Shown one piece after another: positions 1 through 10,437 of a stretch of DNA of 64,000 bases (position 1 is its first letter; every line of letters begins with the position of its first letter). Under the pieces are notes generated by a model. The model saw nothing but the letters and a program-made list of their open reading frames with translations, was not told where the DNA came from and searched no databases. Location: assembly GCA_027924585.1 (NCBI GenBank), contig BSBM01000825.1:2770001-2834000 (forward strand), written 5' to 3'. This stretch comes from Larix kaempferi (Eukaryota > Streptophyta > Pinopsida > Pinales > Pinaceae). The position numbers and the translations under genes are program-made.

Positions 1-648
1 AGCTGTAACAGAGATTAGCTTTCCTTTTTGGTAGCATGATTGCATCTTGAATAGCTATAACATAGTGGTGTGACAGTCGACTGTGTAGGATAATTTATTC
101 AGTTGCATGTGTGTTTTAATCAGCTGTGACAGCCAAGCTCAGTTCCAATATCTTTCAGTTGTTTATGCTTTCTAGGATTTCCAATAATTATCAGTTTAGA
201 GTACAAGCTTGTATTTTAATTCTGGTTGCTATTGTATCTTCAATTGCATTCATAGATTAGACAGATAATGGTAGAGTTACAGTAGCCACTGGATAGATCA
301 TTTTGGTAAATATTGAATGCTGTAGTTTGATAATTATAGGATTTAACTTCTTGCAAAAGTAATCTAGTTCCATTTCATTATTAGATCATTAACTTGCTGG
401 GTTGATTTCTGTAGGAAGGTTGTTGCACTTTGGATTCTTAGATGTATGAATTAGATTAGTTTTCTTATGGAATGAGTTGGCTGAGCATATAGGTAGGGTC
501 ATTATCTACATTCAGTAAATCAACTGCTTGATCTGTTTATGCGTAGATTATGCTTATTACCTTTAAAATAAAAGACCTTCATGGGTTTGACAATTTATAT
601 TGACCATCCTGTGTGTTAGCTTTGATTAACTGACATATAGGGTGACCA
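1..648 (+). repeat. 5' LTR, right-hand part
   Basis: Near-identical to 7141-7786. It ends with GGTGACCA just before the primer site. The window starts inside this LTR, so its TG start and the left target-site duplication cannot be seen. Confidence 0.85.
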
Positions 649-654
649 ATATTT

Positions 655-672
655 TGGCGCCATTGCCGGGGA
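655..672 (+). other. Primer binding site, tRNA-Asp type
   Basis: TGGCGCCATTGCCGGGGA lies a few bases after the LTR end. It differs by one base from the TGGCGCCGTTGCCGGGGA site that I recall as typical of Athila-type elements primed by tRNA-Asp. Confidence 0.85.
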
Positions 673-743
673 TGGTAATAGATAGACAGAGTTAGTAGTT
701 GGTTCCATTTTATTTTATTTTAGTTTAATTATTTACAGCATGC

Positions 744-3178
744 ATGAATACAAGAAAAACAAATCGGGAACCCCCTTTGAATACTACAATTGAAGGTGGA
801 AGAGGTCGAGGTCGTATTGCAGGTCAGGGAAGACACACATACATTGATGAGATAATTGCTAGAGTTGATTCTTCCACTAGACCACTGCGGAACTCTATAG
901 GCAGGGGGAATTATGTTCCTCCCAATCTTGAACATTCAGCATCCACAGTGGAGAATACAACAAGGCCTTCAACTCCTATTGCAGAAAGTAAACCTCCTGA
1001 AGATAAGGGAAGCGTTGTAGGTGCACGAGAGAGAGAGGATATTTATCATATCGACGGAACCAGAGTTACCAAATAGGTGTGGTTGGAGACTCGTCTAATA
1101 GCAGAGGAAGAAAGAAGGAGAGAAGAAGAGAGGAGAAGAAAGGAAGAAGCTAAAGCAGAGGAAGAACGCATAAAGGAAGCTGTTAGATTCTGGACCAAAA
1201 CCATGGTTGGTAGAGAACGGGAGGGCGAGAATGAACATGGGAACCACCGGGAAGAAGAAGGAGAAAATAATCAGCCTGGTAATACTGTGGCTACATTAGA
1301 GTTCCCTATCCTCCAGATACCTGGAGCAGCTCCTATGAAGAATATCTCACCATCAGTTCTCCCGAATTTTCATGGTAAGTCCTTTGAGGATCCTGATGAG
1401 TTTCTTTTTGAGTTTGATACCCTATGTCGCAGCTATGATTACACCTCTAGTGCTCGGAAGCTGAAGTTATTCCTAGCTACCTTGAAGGGAAACGCTCTGC
1501 ACTGGTTCATGAGTCTGGGTCGTGAGACCATTACTACTTGGGACCAAATGAAAAACACATTTCTTTCTAAGTATCAAGAATATTGTAGAACTAAAGATAG
1601 AAAGGAAGAGTTGTTTAAAATGGTTCAGAAGGATGAAGAAAGTTTGGAATACTTTGTGGAAAGATTGTTGTACAACTTACAAAGATTTGGTCATGCTGAG
1701 ATTGGTAAGGATGTGCTCAAGATTATCTTACTAAGAGGAATTAGAGAAGATTGCCTTGATATGTTGAATCTACTAGGAAAAGGGGATATTTCGAAGGAAC
1801 CTTTTGAAAAAATTGTTGAATTATGTCGAAGGTACTCCAGGGGATCTTCCAGAACCAGCAAACGAGACAAAGACCGAGACCAGGATGTCTTCACTAGGAC
1901 TCAGAAGTCAGCTAGTGGAGGGGCCACTCGAGCAGAAATAGGAAACTTACTGGAGAATTTTAAAACATACATGATGAGCTCCATTTCCTCAAAGTTGGAT
2001 GTCATGAGGGAAAAACAGAAACAAGTGGTAGAAGATCTTACACTTGGGGTATTCTGTCCTAAATGTAGGAAGAAGCATCCACAGAAGGAATGCCCGTTGG
2101 ACAAAGCAGAGGTATGTAGGATATGTGAACTCGAGTATGATACTAAGGAGTTTCCATAATTACATAAGGTCAAAGAAGTCCTGCAGGCATCTATTCCAGA
2201 TGTAGAGCCAACATACTTTATGGCGCAGAAGAAACCATGGCATCCTAGAAACCAAGGTATGAATCTAGATCCACCATTTTTTCTGCATAATATGAATGGA
2301 ATGAACAATATGCATAATATGAATACGCAATTCCCTTCACATTATTCCAGCAACCAGTGGCATCCATCTCAGAATCCAATGCAAAATCCTAATTCATGGA
2401 CACCATGGCCACAACAGTCGAACCAAGATCCTTGGAATTCCAACTGGAGAAACTCTTACCAAGGAAATAACTTTCCCCATCACCAGACTCAGTATCAACA
2501 TTACCCTCCTCAACAGTATCAGCATCAGCAGTATCAGCAACCACAGCTCCATTTCCAAAACAATGCCGCACCTATGAATGCACCACTTAGACCACAGCTA
2601 CCTGCACAACCTAACCCCAAGCCAAACAATAAAGCAGTCCATCAATTTGAGACTGCCAACATGCCTGCGTATTCCATTACTCAGATTCCCTACAATGATA
2701 TACAATTATGATCAGGGAGGGTGGTGGAACCTATTATCACTGAGGATGTTTCATCCCCAGTGATTGAAACTGGAGTAAATCAGCACTATGAGAACATGGT
2801 TAATTCAACAAGCCCCATTATTGAGGATGCTGCTACTCCTACTGAAGCAGCAGCTTAAACACAGAAAGCAACACACGATGTGTCACAGCCTACACAGTTG
2901 AATAGAGAACCACCATACCCTGAACGATTGCAACTGCATAAAACAGTAGAACAACCCCGATTTGATTTCGTGGGATAGTTGAAAAAATTGTATGTTAAAA
3001 TTCCACTATTACAGGCCCTCCATGATGTGCCCATTTATGCTAAGACAGTTAAAGATTTGTGTGTCAAGAAACCAGGAAGAAGGCCCAGGGATCCCCCCAC
3101 TATCCATGTGTTGGGAAAGCTTTCAGAATTAATAATGGGGAAGGCCCCTGTGGCAAAGTACGATTTCTTGTGGAGGTA
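744..3178 (+). pseudogene. Gag and start of protease region, interrupted by in-frame stops
   Basis: One frame runs from the ATG at 744 to 3178 with stops at 1074 (TAG), 2157 (TAA), 2709 (TGA), 2856 (TAA) and 2976 (TAG). The N-terminus is rich in Arg and Gly, followed by a Glu/Arg-rich helix (about codons 115-140). A Retrotrans_gag-like core lies near 1365-1690 (PDEFLFEFDTLC, LKGNALHWFMSLG). A Cys/His cluster near 2055-2095 (CPKCRKKHPQKEC) resembles a zinc knuckle. The 2220-2708 part is rich in Asn, His and Gln (HNMNGMNNMHNMN). The 2977-3178 part matches the segment just before the Athila-type protease (KIPLLQALHDVPIYAKT, then a PRDPPTIHVLGKLSEL stretch), but no D-S/T-G protease site follows. 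Gag would build the cytoplasmic virus-like particle; this copy cannot make it intact. Confidence 0.8.
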
Positions 3179-3213
3179 GGTACCAAGTTGTTTCCTTCTC
3201 TGAACTTCCTTTA

Positions 3214-3606
3214 TTGTCTCATTTATGCCATGGTAATTTAGTAAATATACCATTATATCTGCTCAAAGCCCTACAAACCATGGTTGGATATGCAAGAACC
3301 GCCCAACACCTAGTTTCCTCCCTTACTAATCATGGCTTAATTAAATTACTGGTCCTAAGAGCCATTGTAAATCATAATTTAACTTGGGATCAATTTTTGG
3401 CTGGAGATGCGCCAATCATACAACCTGTATTAGAAATGGAAGGTGTTGGTGAAGATAGTGAGGACCAGCGTTCCTCAAACCCAGTTGGGGTGGAGGCTGG
3501 AGCATTAGAAAACTTAGCCAGTGACGAAGGGGAAGTAAACAAAGGGGAAGCAGCAGTAACAAAAAACCCTATAGATGAGGAAATTGTGATGGAAACCGTG
3601 GAGTAG
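3214..3606 (+). pseudogene. Unrecognised ORF after gag, possibly a captured transposon-protein domain
   Basis: This open frame of 130 codons follows the gag-protease remnant in another frame. The first 70 residues are hydrophobic and look globular (NIPLYLLKALQTM, HGLIKLLVLRAI); the rest is acidic and low in complexity. In Athila elements the protease and RT should be here, and no such motif is present. The pattern SHLCHGNLVNIP faintly recalls the C-terminal part of a domain often annotated as putative plant transposon protein; I cannot confirm this. The ATG at 3214 may not be the real start, because the upstream frame at 3059-3241 gives a possible continuation (VEVGTKLFPSLNFLYC). Confidence 0.4.
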
Positions 3607-4298
3607 GAGGCAGAAAAATTAGAAGCTGTAACTACAGAAAAGATACTCAATTAAAAGAAGTTAAAACTGGAGCAGTTGTTAAAGCTGCGACAGTAGAAGC
3701 TGCAATTACAGAAATAGGAATTCAGGAGGAAGGATATCAGACAGTAGGCGAAGGGACTGTGGAATTTTTGGCGGTTGCGTCCTCTCCAAAGATAAGGGGT
3801 ACTATTATTGAAGAAGAAAAGACCAAGTTAAAAACCCCTGTGTCAAAGAAATGAAGAGTAGGATCAGGAAATAGGGTTCAGACACCCAATGCAGCAAAGA
3901 AAAGGAGGATTGGAACCGTCAAAGCGTCAGTAGCAGTAAGCAGTGAGGAACACCCAGTGGGAATGGTGAAGAAAAGAAGGACTCGATCAGTACCAACAGC
4001 AGAAGCAGCTGAGACAGTGGATGCAATGGGTAATATTGAAGCACCCTTAGCAGAGACAGCAGAAGAAACTGAGACAGTGGATGCAATTGGGGGTAATATT
4101 GAAGCACCCTTAGCAGGGACAGCAGGAGCAGTTTAAGAGAATAGGGAGTCACCTATGTTAGAGAAAACACCTATAACAGGGGTGGATTTAGAGATTCCCA
4201 TTTTGAACCCCAAATCATCTGCTGCTATGTAGGAACCTTACAAGGAAGAACCTCAAATCGAAAATCTCCTACTTGAAAATGAATTATTAAAAGAGGAG
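3607..4298 (+). pseudogene. Broken low-complexity coding stretch between two ORFs
   Basis: Short readable segments rich in Ala, Glu, Val and Thr continue the acidic tail of the preceding ORF, with stops and frame changes. A near-duplicate of about 60 bp lies at about 4009-4069 and 4070-4131 (GAGACAGTGGATGCAAT, then a GAAGCACCCTTAGC segment). It is probably decayed linker of the same second protein. Confidence 0.4.
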
Positions 4299-5489
4299 GT
4301 GCAAATATTGCGAAATGAGCTGGAAAAATGGAAGGGGGTAGCTGGAAAACAAGCAGAGAAAAATTTGAACACATTAGAAAATGTTGCAAATTTATTGGAA
4401 AATCCATCTTTTGCATTTGAAAATGAGAAGTATGGGAAGACTATTTGTCTAGAGTGTGGAGATATATTTTCTGCAGCAGGACACAGAGTTGTTGTGTTGG
4501 GACTTGCATCACAAAATCATGTACAGATAGAGGAGGTGGAAGAAGGAATGCCAGAAATCGAATTGATAGGGGAAAATGAGCCAAGAATTGAAGAGATTCC
4601 TGATTGTAATTTAGGAGATGAAACAGTACAGTCCCAGCCATCAGGGGATACCAAGCTTCTTCAGGACCAGTCTCATCAGTCAAAAAAATCTTATATAAAC
4701 CATAAACAATCTCAGCAGTTCAAAGAACTTGAGGAACAGGGGACTGTTACACAAGAACCAATACCCTTAAAAATGTTTAGTGAAGCTGCAACTCAGATAG
4801 CAACATTTGATATCAAGGACCAGGAGGAAAACACTGTTACACAAGAACCAGTGTTTCCAAAATCATTTGCTACAGTGGCAACACAAACTGAGATGGCTAA
4901 GATTGAAATGGAGAAGGAGGATGTTGTCACACAAGAACCAACAGTCCTAAGAATATTGACTGAGACTATAACACAGACCGAGGAAGTTGAGGTGGATATG
5001 TAAATAAAGAATGATGTTACACAAGAATCAGCATCCCTAAAACCCATGGATGAGACTACACTACATGCATAGACCACTGCAACCCCAATAGAGGATGAAA
5101 CTGTGACAGTGCCAAAGCAAGATAAGGAAGTCATTTATATGGATTCTGATGATGAAAAGGAGGTAGAAGACAGAAGAATTCAACGGCTGGAGAAGAAGGT
5201 TCTCTGGTTAAATCTCAAGTTGGATAAATGGCTCAAGTGGATTGAACAGTTTAGAACATGTATGATCTCTCTCCAGGAACATAGGAATGTCATTAAGGGA
5301 CTGAGAGAAAAGTGGGATGAGGATTTATTCTTCCAGAAACTCCGGTGGGAGAAACTTCAAGAAAAATTGGAAGGATTGAAGAAACTTAAGTCCCTCCATG
5401 CAACAAGAAAAAGACAAAATGTACACTCTTTCCATAGAATTGTTGAGTTGCAGGGCTCCATCCCCCTCTTACCCTGTCTTCCTCCATGA
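4299..5489 (+). pseudogene. Repeat-containing, coiled-coil linker of the second protein
   Basis: Two open segments in one frame (4299-5003 and 5103-5489) are separated by stops at 5001 and about 5070. Residues 1-40 form a likely helix (ENELLKEEVQILRNELEKW when read from just upstream). A Cys pair follows (CLECGDIF). From about 4738 to 5030 an imperfect repeat of roughly 30-36 residues starting VTQEP occurs four times, with alternating ATQ / TQT endings. From 5140 a basic helical region (RRIQRLEKKVLWLNLKLDKW) looks like a coiled coil. The frame then shifts by one within about 5398-5489 to join the next ORF. I know no named family with this repeat. Confidence 0.5.
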
Positions 5490-6276
5490 GCAAACAACTT
5501 TATTTCAATTAAGAGCTCTCAAGGAAGGGAAATCATTTGATTTGGAAACAGCTACTCAGTTTTTGGAGACTTTTCTTAAGAGTGATTTCGAGGATCAGCA
5601 TTTGTTACGTGAATTATATTTACATGACAGGGCTTGTTATATTGACTTTCCATCTAATCCTTTACCTCTCCTAGGGGATGTTCAGTTGAGGGAATTTTCC
5701 TACTTTGTCATTAACCATGTAAGATGGCGAGATGCTTTCCAAACCATCCTCAGGAATGAGGAGAATTCTACTCTCTGGATTAGAGGGGAACCTCAGAATC
5801 CACCAGCATTCATGGCAAATCATGCTAAATCTCTCAGGGTTCCCTCAATTGCCCGATATTTTGAGAGTCTGCGAGATAAAATCCTTGCCACATGTGTCCC
5901 AATGATTCTTAATATGCAGCAGGATGCCCTGGAAGGTAGTGAATACAGATGGTTGTACTCTTCCTCATCTATGAAGGAAATGGATCCATATGGCTTTGAA
6001 AATTTCAGGCAAGCTTTGACAAGGACTCCTAGATATGTGCAGTTCATGAAAAGGTGTGGGTCTTGGTGGATTGGTTTAAGATTCAAATTCCCTCTCATTT
6101 GGTTTCCTATGAGCAATTCTTACAGAAACAGCTATGCTTTGACATTAGAAGAAGAAGAGTTGTGGTGGGACCATTGGATATCCTGCTATGGGTTTGTGCC
6201 TCGAGGGGAAGCACCAGAACTTTCCTATAATCTTACAAATCTCCACAGATTCCACTCAGACTCAGATTCGGACTAG
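5398..6276 (+). CDS. Unrecognised 292-codon ORF just before the 3' LTR
   Basis: This is the longest uninterrupted frame of the element. From about residue 30 it reads like a globular protein rich in aromatic residues (HDRACYIDFPSNPLPLLGD, WWIGLRFKFPLIWFPMSN, WWDHWISCYGFVPRGEAPE) and ends in an acidic tail (HSDSDSD). No transmembrane segment or signal peptide typical of an env-like protein is visible. The ATG at 5398 lies inside the frameshift zone with the upstream coiled-coil ORF, so the true protein is probably longer and this start may be artificial. Its openness contrasts with the many stops in gag. It could be a captured host sequence or a lineage-specific accessory protein; I cannot assign a function. 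Confidence 0.55.
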   Translation: MQQEKDKMYTLSIELLSCRAPSPSYPVFLHEQTTLFQLRALKEGKSFDLETATQFLETFLKSDFEDQHLLRELYLHDRACYIDFPSNPLPLLGDVQLREFSYFVINHVRWRDAFQTILRNEENSTLWIRGEPQNPPAFMANHAKSLRVPSIARYFESLRDKILATCVPMILNMQQDALEGSEYRWLYSSSSMKEMDPYGFENFRQALTRTPRYVQFMKRCGSWWIGLRFKFPLIWFPMSNSYRNSYALTLEEEELWWDHWISCYGFVPRGEAPELSYNLTNLHRFHSDSDSD

Positions 6277-6310
6277 GTGAGGCTGTTGCATGGGGACATG
6301 AAATCATATA

Positions 6311-6325
6311 GTTGGGGGGAGATTT
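6311..6325 (+). other. Polypurine tract of the Athila-like element
   Basis: The purine-rich run GTTGGGGGGAGATTT lies directly before the TG that starts the 3' LTR, the usual place for plus-strand priming. Confidence 0.75.
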
Positions 6326-7786
6326 TGGGTCTAGGAAATGCCCTTTTTTTGCCATCCTGATTACGTCATTTTCCCTGATTTCATCCTACTTTTATAAGCT
6401 ATATCCATGTCTTTTTCCAAACCAATCAATAATATTGACAGGTATACTTTGTTATTGCTTTATTTATTTTATGCCTAAGATTGTTAAAGATTATGGATCT
6501 TAGTCCTTGGTTTATATTGATCTGTGTGATTTCATTTAGCCAAGGTCTTAAGCGCAGGTGTATCGGCCAAGTGGCGCCAGCTGTTACTTTTCAAAGCACC
6601 AGCAACTCGTACCCCAAGGAACAGCGCATCCTCCACGCAAGCTGTAACAGATCCTCACTGTAACAGATTCCACTAAAACAGAGCCTAACTGCGACAGACA
6701 GGTTGCATTCTAGTTGCTGAGTCTATTGATCCATTAATTACCAGAGCAACAGCATCCTTTACAATTAACAACCCTGTTTAATACGGCTATATCAGTTAGT
6801 TGTAACTCCGCAGCACGAAAATCATAGATCTTCATTGCTACATGAATATAGTGGATCTGAAACTGTATTTTCTTTGTATAAATTCCAGAAGGCTCTCATA
6901 GCCTGGGGTTGGACAATTACCACTTTGTGTAAGCTGTAACAGAGCACTGAGACTGACAATTTTCCATCATTAATATGAGATCAGAGCTCTTCATTTCTGT
7001 GTCTTAATTTGCTGTGACTCTTGGTATCTCTGTTAGAAGCCCAGCGGACGCCTTCTCACAGAGATAGCCGGTTTAAGTAGGTAGAGTAGTTTAGTTTTAC
7101 TTCTGTTGTGTGGTGTGGAATTATTGCAAATATTATTGGTAGTTGTAATAGAGATTAGCTTTCATTTTTGGTAGCATGATTGCATCTTGAATAGCTATAA
7201 CATATTGGTGTGACAATCGACTGTGTAGGATAATTTATTCAGTTGCATGTGTTTTAATCAGCTGTGATAGATAAGCTCGGTTCCAATATCTTTCAGTTGT
7301 TTATGCTTTCTAGTATTTCTAGTAATTATTAGTTTAGAGTACAATCTTGTATTTTAATTCTTGTTTCTATTGTATCTTCAATTGCATTCATAGATTAGAC
7401 AGATAATGGTAGAGTTACAGTAGCCACTAGATAGATCATTTTGGTAAAGATTGAGTGCTGTAGTTTGATAATTATAGGATTTAACTTCTTGCAAAAGTAA
7501 TCTAGTTCCATTTCATTATTAGATCATTAACTTGCTAGGTTGATTTCTGTAGGAAGGTTGTTGCACTTTGGATTCTTAGATGTATGAATTAGATTAGTTT
7601 TCTTATGAAATGAGTTGGTTGAGCATATAGGTAGGGTCATTATCTACATTCAGTAAACCAACTGCTTGATCTGTTTATGCATAGATTGTGCTTATTGCCT
7701 TTGAAATAAAAGACCTTCCTGGGTTTGACAGTTTATATTGACCATCCTCTGTGTTATCTTTGATTAACTGACATATAGGGTGACCA
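6326..7786 (+). repeat. 3' LTR of the Athila-like element
   Basis: About 1461 bp from TGGGTCTAGG after the purine tract to TGACCA. Positions 7141-7786 match bases 1-648. TATA-like sequences occur at about 6391 (TTTATAAGC) and 6875 (GTATAAATT); I cannot say which is used. It contains several scattered AGCTGTAACAGA-like words (for example near 6640, 6930 and 7140). Confidence 0.8.
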
Positions 7787-9782
7787 ACACCCCCTTAGGA
7801 AGAAATGGTCTCCATTGCATCAAATCCCTTATCATATGTCGAACTGTGTGTTGAGTTGAGCTCCTAGTGCGGCGTTTGTTGAAGTGAAAGGGCTTCCTTA
7901 CTTTGACATCTGCAGAGGGTTGTAATTGTTGTTGATGGATGCGCTGGAGCTATTCAATAGTTTTGGTTATCGTGGTATCCTTGTTCTGCACCAGTGTGGA
8001 TGGTTTCTTTTTGGAGGAGCACCTTGAATGCGTGGCCTTGCACTGTAGAGGTACCCGAATAGGAGATGTTGCATTGACTTTGTGTTCTTCTTGTTTCTCC
8101 TTAGTAGAGAGATAATGTGAAGAGGTTGTGGATGTTTCTTCGATCTGATGTTCTCCTTCAGTGGAAATTGCGAATAGGGAAAATTTCCCAGTGTGGGAGA
8201 TTATCTTCTTGCCCTGCTTGGTTAGGGTAGGTGCAATTATCTCGGGTATCTGATAGAGTTGTCCTCCCAAAGTGACAATGACACTGCGAGGTCGCAATTA
8301 ATATACAGCCTGATGCTTCCACATATATGGTTGTCCTAAAAGAACATAACATACTTCAAGCGGGGTCACATCACACAATACCTCATCTTTGAATGGCTTG
8401 ATGTCGTATGGTAGGAGACATTGATGACTGACGCGGATCCCTCATCCTTGGCTTAGCCAACCAATGGTGTATGGTTACGGGTGTGGTATTATTGATAGCT
8501 CCAATCTCTTGATGACTTCTGCCAAGCTTAGGTTCTTTTGGTTTTCGTTGTCCAAAAAAAAATGTAGATAAATTTCCTTCACCCACATCTATGAGTGGAA
8601 AAGGCGCTCCTTTGCCTCCAACTCTTCAGGTTCCTCTGGTTGAATCTGTGTGGTAGAAACAATGACATTGGGTTCTGCATCAATGATCTGATTATCTTTG
8701 TCTGTAGCTGTGACATTGGGTTCTGAATCAAAATCGGAACTGGAATCTGATTCTGAAGCTTTGATCTCAACCACCAATGACTGTTTTGAGCAACATTCAT
8801 CAGTGTTGTGCCAAGGGATTTTGTGGAACTCGCACCACTTCTCGGCATCCTTCTTTGTATTTTTATTCCCCTTCTTCACTTGTGGTTGGGACTTTCCCTG
8901 TCACATGTTTTGCGAGCCAAAGTTTACCTTGCCCTACTTCTGCACAGGTCCGAAGTCGCACTTGTTCTTTTGCTAAAATTTCTGCTCAATTTTGACAGCA
9001 TATTGATAGGCAGATCCAAGTGAAGAGATGTCCAAGAAATCCATCTTTGTTTGTATGTACCGGTGTAGGCCACTCTGGTATTTCAGTACTAGGTGTCGCT
9101 CGGAGTCCTTGATACCCTGCTTTGTGCACAAGGTATGAAAGTTGTTAGTGTACTCCAACACCGTTTGGTCCCTCTCTTGATGTAGAATGGTCTATTTTGT
9201 GTACTAGTCATAATAGTTTCCCAATGGGTAATATTATTTCTTGACGGCATCTATAAAAGAGGCCCAAGTTGGATTGGCCTCAAACAATCCAGACTCGTAT
9301 GATGATTTTTGCTCACAATAAGTTTCCCACCAATTTTTGACATGGGGGGCAGCCTTGAGGAGCATAAAGATGATATTTTCCCTGTCAAAAAAATTGTGGA
9401 CAGAGAAATACCCTTCTAGTATATTCAACCATTTATCTAGGGAATTGGCATCGATCTAGCCTTCAAATAAAGGAATATCAAAATTAACTTGTATTTTGAA
9501 GGGAGTCGCATCTCTTAAATGGTTGCTCGTTGAAGTTGTATTCATCGTTATTGGCATGCATCGAACGATCTGGGTAAAATTATCCATCATCTCGTTCCTC
9601 TGCCACGCGAGGGCTTCCTCGAGCAACAACTTGATAGGATCTCTTGCTCCGTCGTCTCTCTTTTCTTCTACCATGGGAGGCCGTTTGGGGCAGCGAGAGT
9701 GGTCTTCCCCAAGTGAAACTAGTTCGAGACCCAACTCTCTATATCTTGACCTCATCGGGGGCATGCACTGAGAAACAATCAA
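7787..9782 (-). pseudogene. Gag-protease remnant, copy 1
   Basis: Read from 9782 downwards in changing frames. The N-terminus (MIVSQCMPPMRSRYREL) has a basic/acidic leader. A gag core lies at about 9480-9240 (NFDIPLFEG, LEGYFSVHNFFDRE, KNWWETYCEQK). A second gag part is at 9161-8973 (EYTNNFHTLCTKQGIKD). A variant zinc knuckle is at about 8845-8800 (CEFHKIPWHNTDEC; His replaces the usual second Cys). Acidic linker follows, then a protease C-terminal segment at about 8350-8200 (LGQPYMW, RPRSVIVTLGGQLYQIPEI). Stops and frameshifts occur throughout. No reverse transcriptase follows; the frame runs into the purine tract at 7787-7800. Confidence 0.75.
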
Positions 9783-9790
9783 AGAGAAGA

Positions 9791-9804
9791 TTGCTCTGAT
9801 ACCA
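9791..9804 (-). other. Primer binding site, tRNA-Met type (copy 1)
   Basis: On the minus strand TGGTATCAGAGCAA lies one base after the LTR end. It matches the 3' end of initiator tRNA-Met, a common plant primer. Confidence 0.8.
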
Positions 9805-9805
9805 T

Positions 9806-10411
9806 TGATCCGGATTTATGTGGGAACGAAATGAAAAAGCAAATACATAGTGATATTGCAAATAACACAATGATACAGTAAACACATATTCTATTAAATA
9901 GAGGAAATAGAACAGACTGTAAAATAAAAGCAGCTAGAATGGTAGTAGCTATCTCTAAGAAGAGATGTGGCCGCTATGCTCATTCGTGCCAAGCTGAATA
10001 CAAAAATCAGCCAAAAGGGCCTATTTATCATAAGCATGAGGGAAAGAATCCCAAATATCCAAAAACCTAACCCTAGAAGATGAACCGTCATAACGTTTGC
10101 AGCCCAAGGTGGTTAGTTGAACAGTCAACTTCTCGGGGTCATAACGTTTGCATACAATCTCTATTAGGGGCACTCGGTATCCCGTTGGAAAGGTCTATCT
10201 GAGATTTACAACTTTTAATTGGGGGAAAATGCATGTCGTTGCAATAAATTTGGGCCCCCAAATCGCCAAAAAAGGCTGTTTAGGGCCTCAAAATGGCCCC
10301 TGAAGTTTAGGACCCAAAAAACCGTAAAAAAATTACTAGAAAATTGCCGAAATGGGAAATTGTTTTGAGCCAGTGGAATAGATTGGTGGCCAATGATATC
10401 CATCTGGATCA
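9806..10411 (-). repeat. Middle LTR of the tandem element
   Basis: About 606 bp. Read on the minus strand it begins TGATCCAGATGGATATC and ends ATAAATCCGGATCA, giving TGATCC/GGATCA inverted termini. It is closely similar to the LTR at 13206-13828. It is preceded on the minus strand by a purine tract and followed by a tRNA-Met site, so it can act as the 3' LTR of one unit and the 5' LTR of the next. Confidence 0.85.
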
Positions 10412-10428
10412 TTCCTCCCCCCTTAGGA
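10412..10428 (-). other. Polypurine tract of the tandem element
   Basis: On the minus strand CTAAGGGGGGAGGAA lies directly before the LTR start. The equivalent tract of copy 1 is at about 7787-7798, where the Athila-like element begins. Confidence 0.75.
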
Positions 10429-10437
10429 AGCAATGGT

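Larger units (their letters stand above)
1..7786 (+). mobile_element. Athila-like non-autonomous Ty3 LTR retrotransposon (5' end outside window)
   Basis: The sequence from base 1 matches that from base 7141 almost base for base for about 650 bp, so both belong to the LTRs of one element. The 5' copy is followed by a primer site of tRNA-Asp type and a gag frame; the 3' copy is preceded by a purine tract. By comparison with the full 3' LTR, about 815 bp of the 5' LTR lie left of the window. The interior of about 5.7 kb has gag and the start of a protease-like region, but no reverse transcriptase, RNase H or integrase motif. It also carries a long second coding region of unknown function. The element must have relied on enzymes from elsewhere. 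Its 3' end abuts the minus-strand element at 7787, into which it probably inserted. Confidence 0.85.

Noticed and set aside
6312-6663. ORFs of about 60 codons at the start of the 3' LTR
   Set aside because: They start in the purine tract or LTR and have no protein features.
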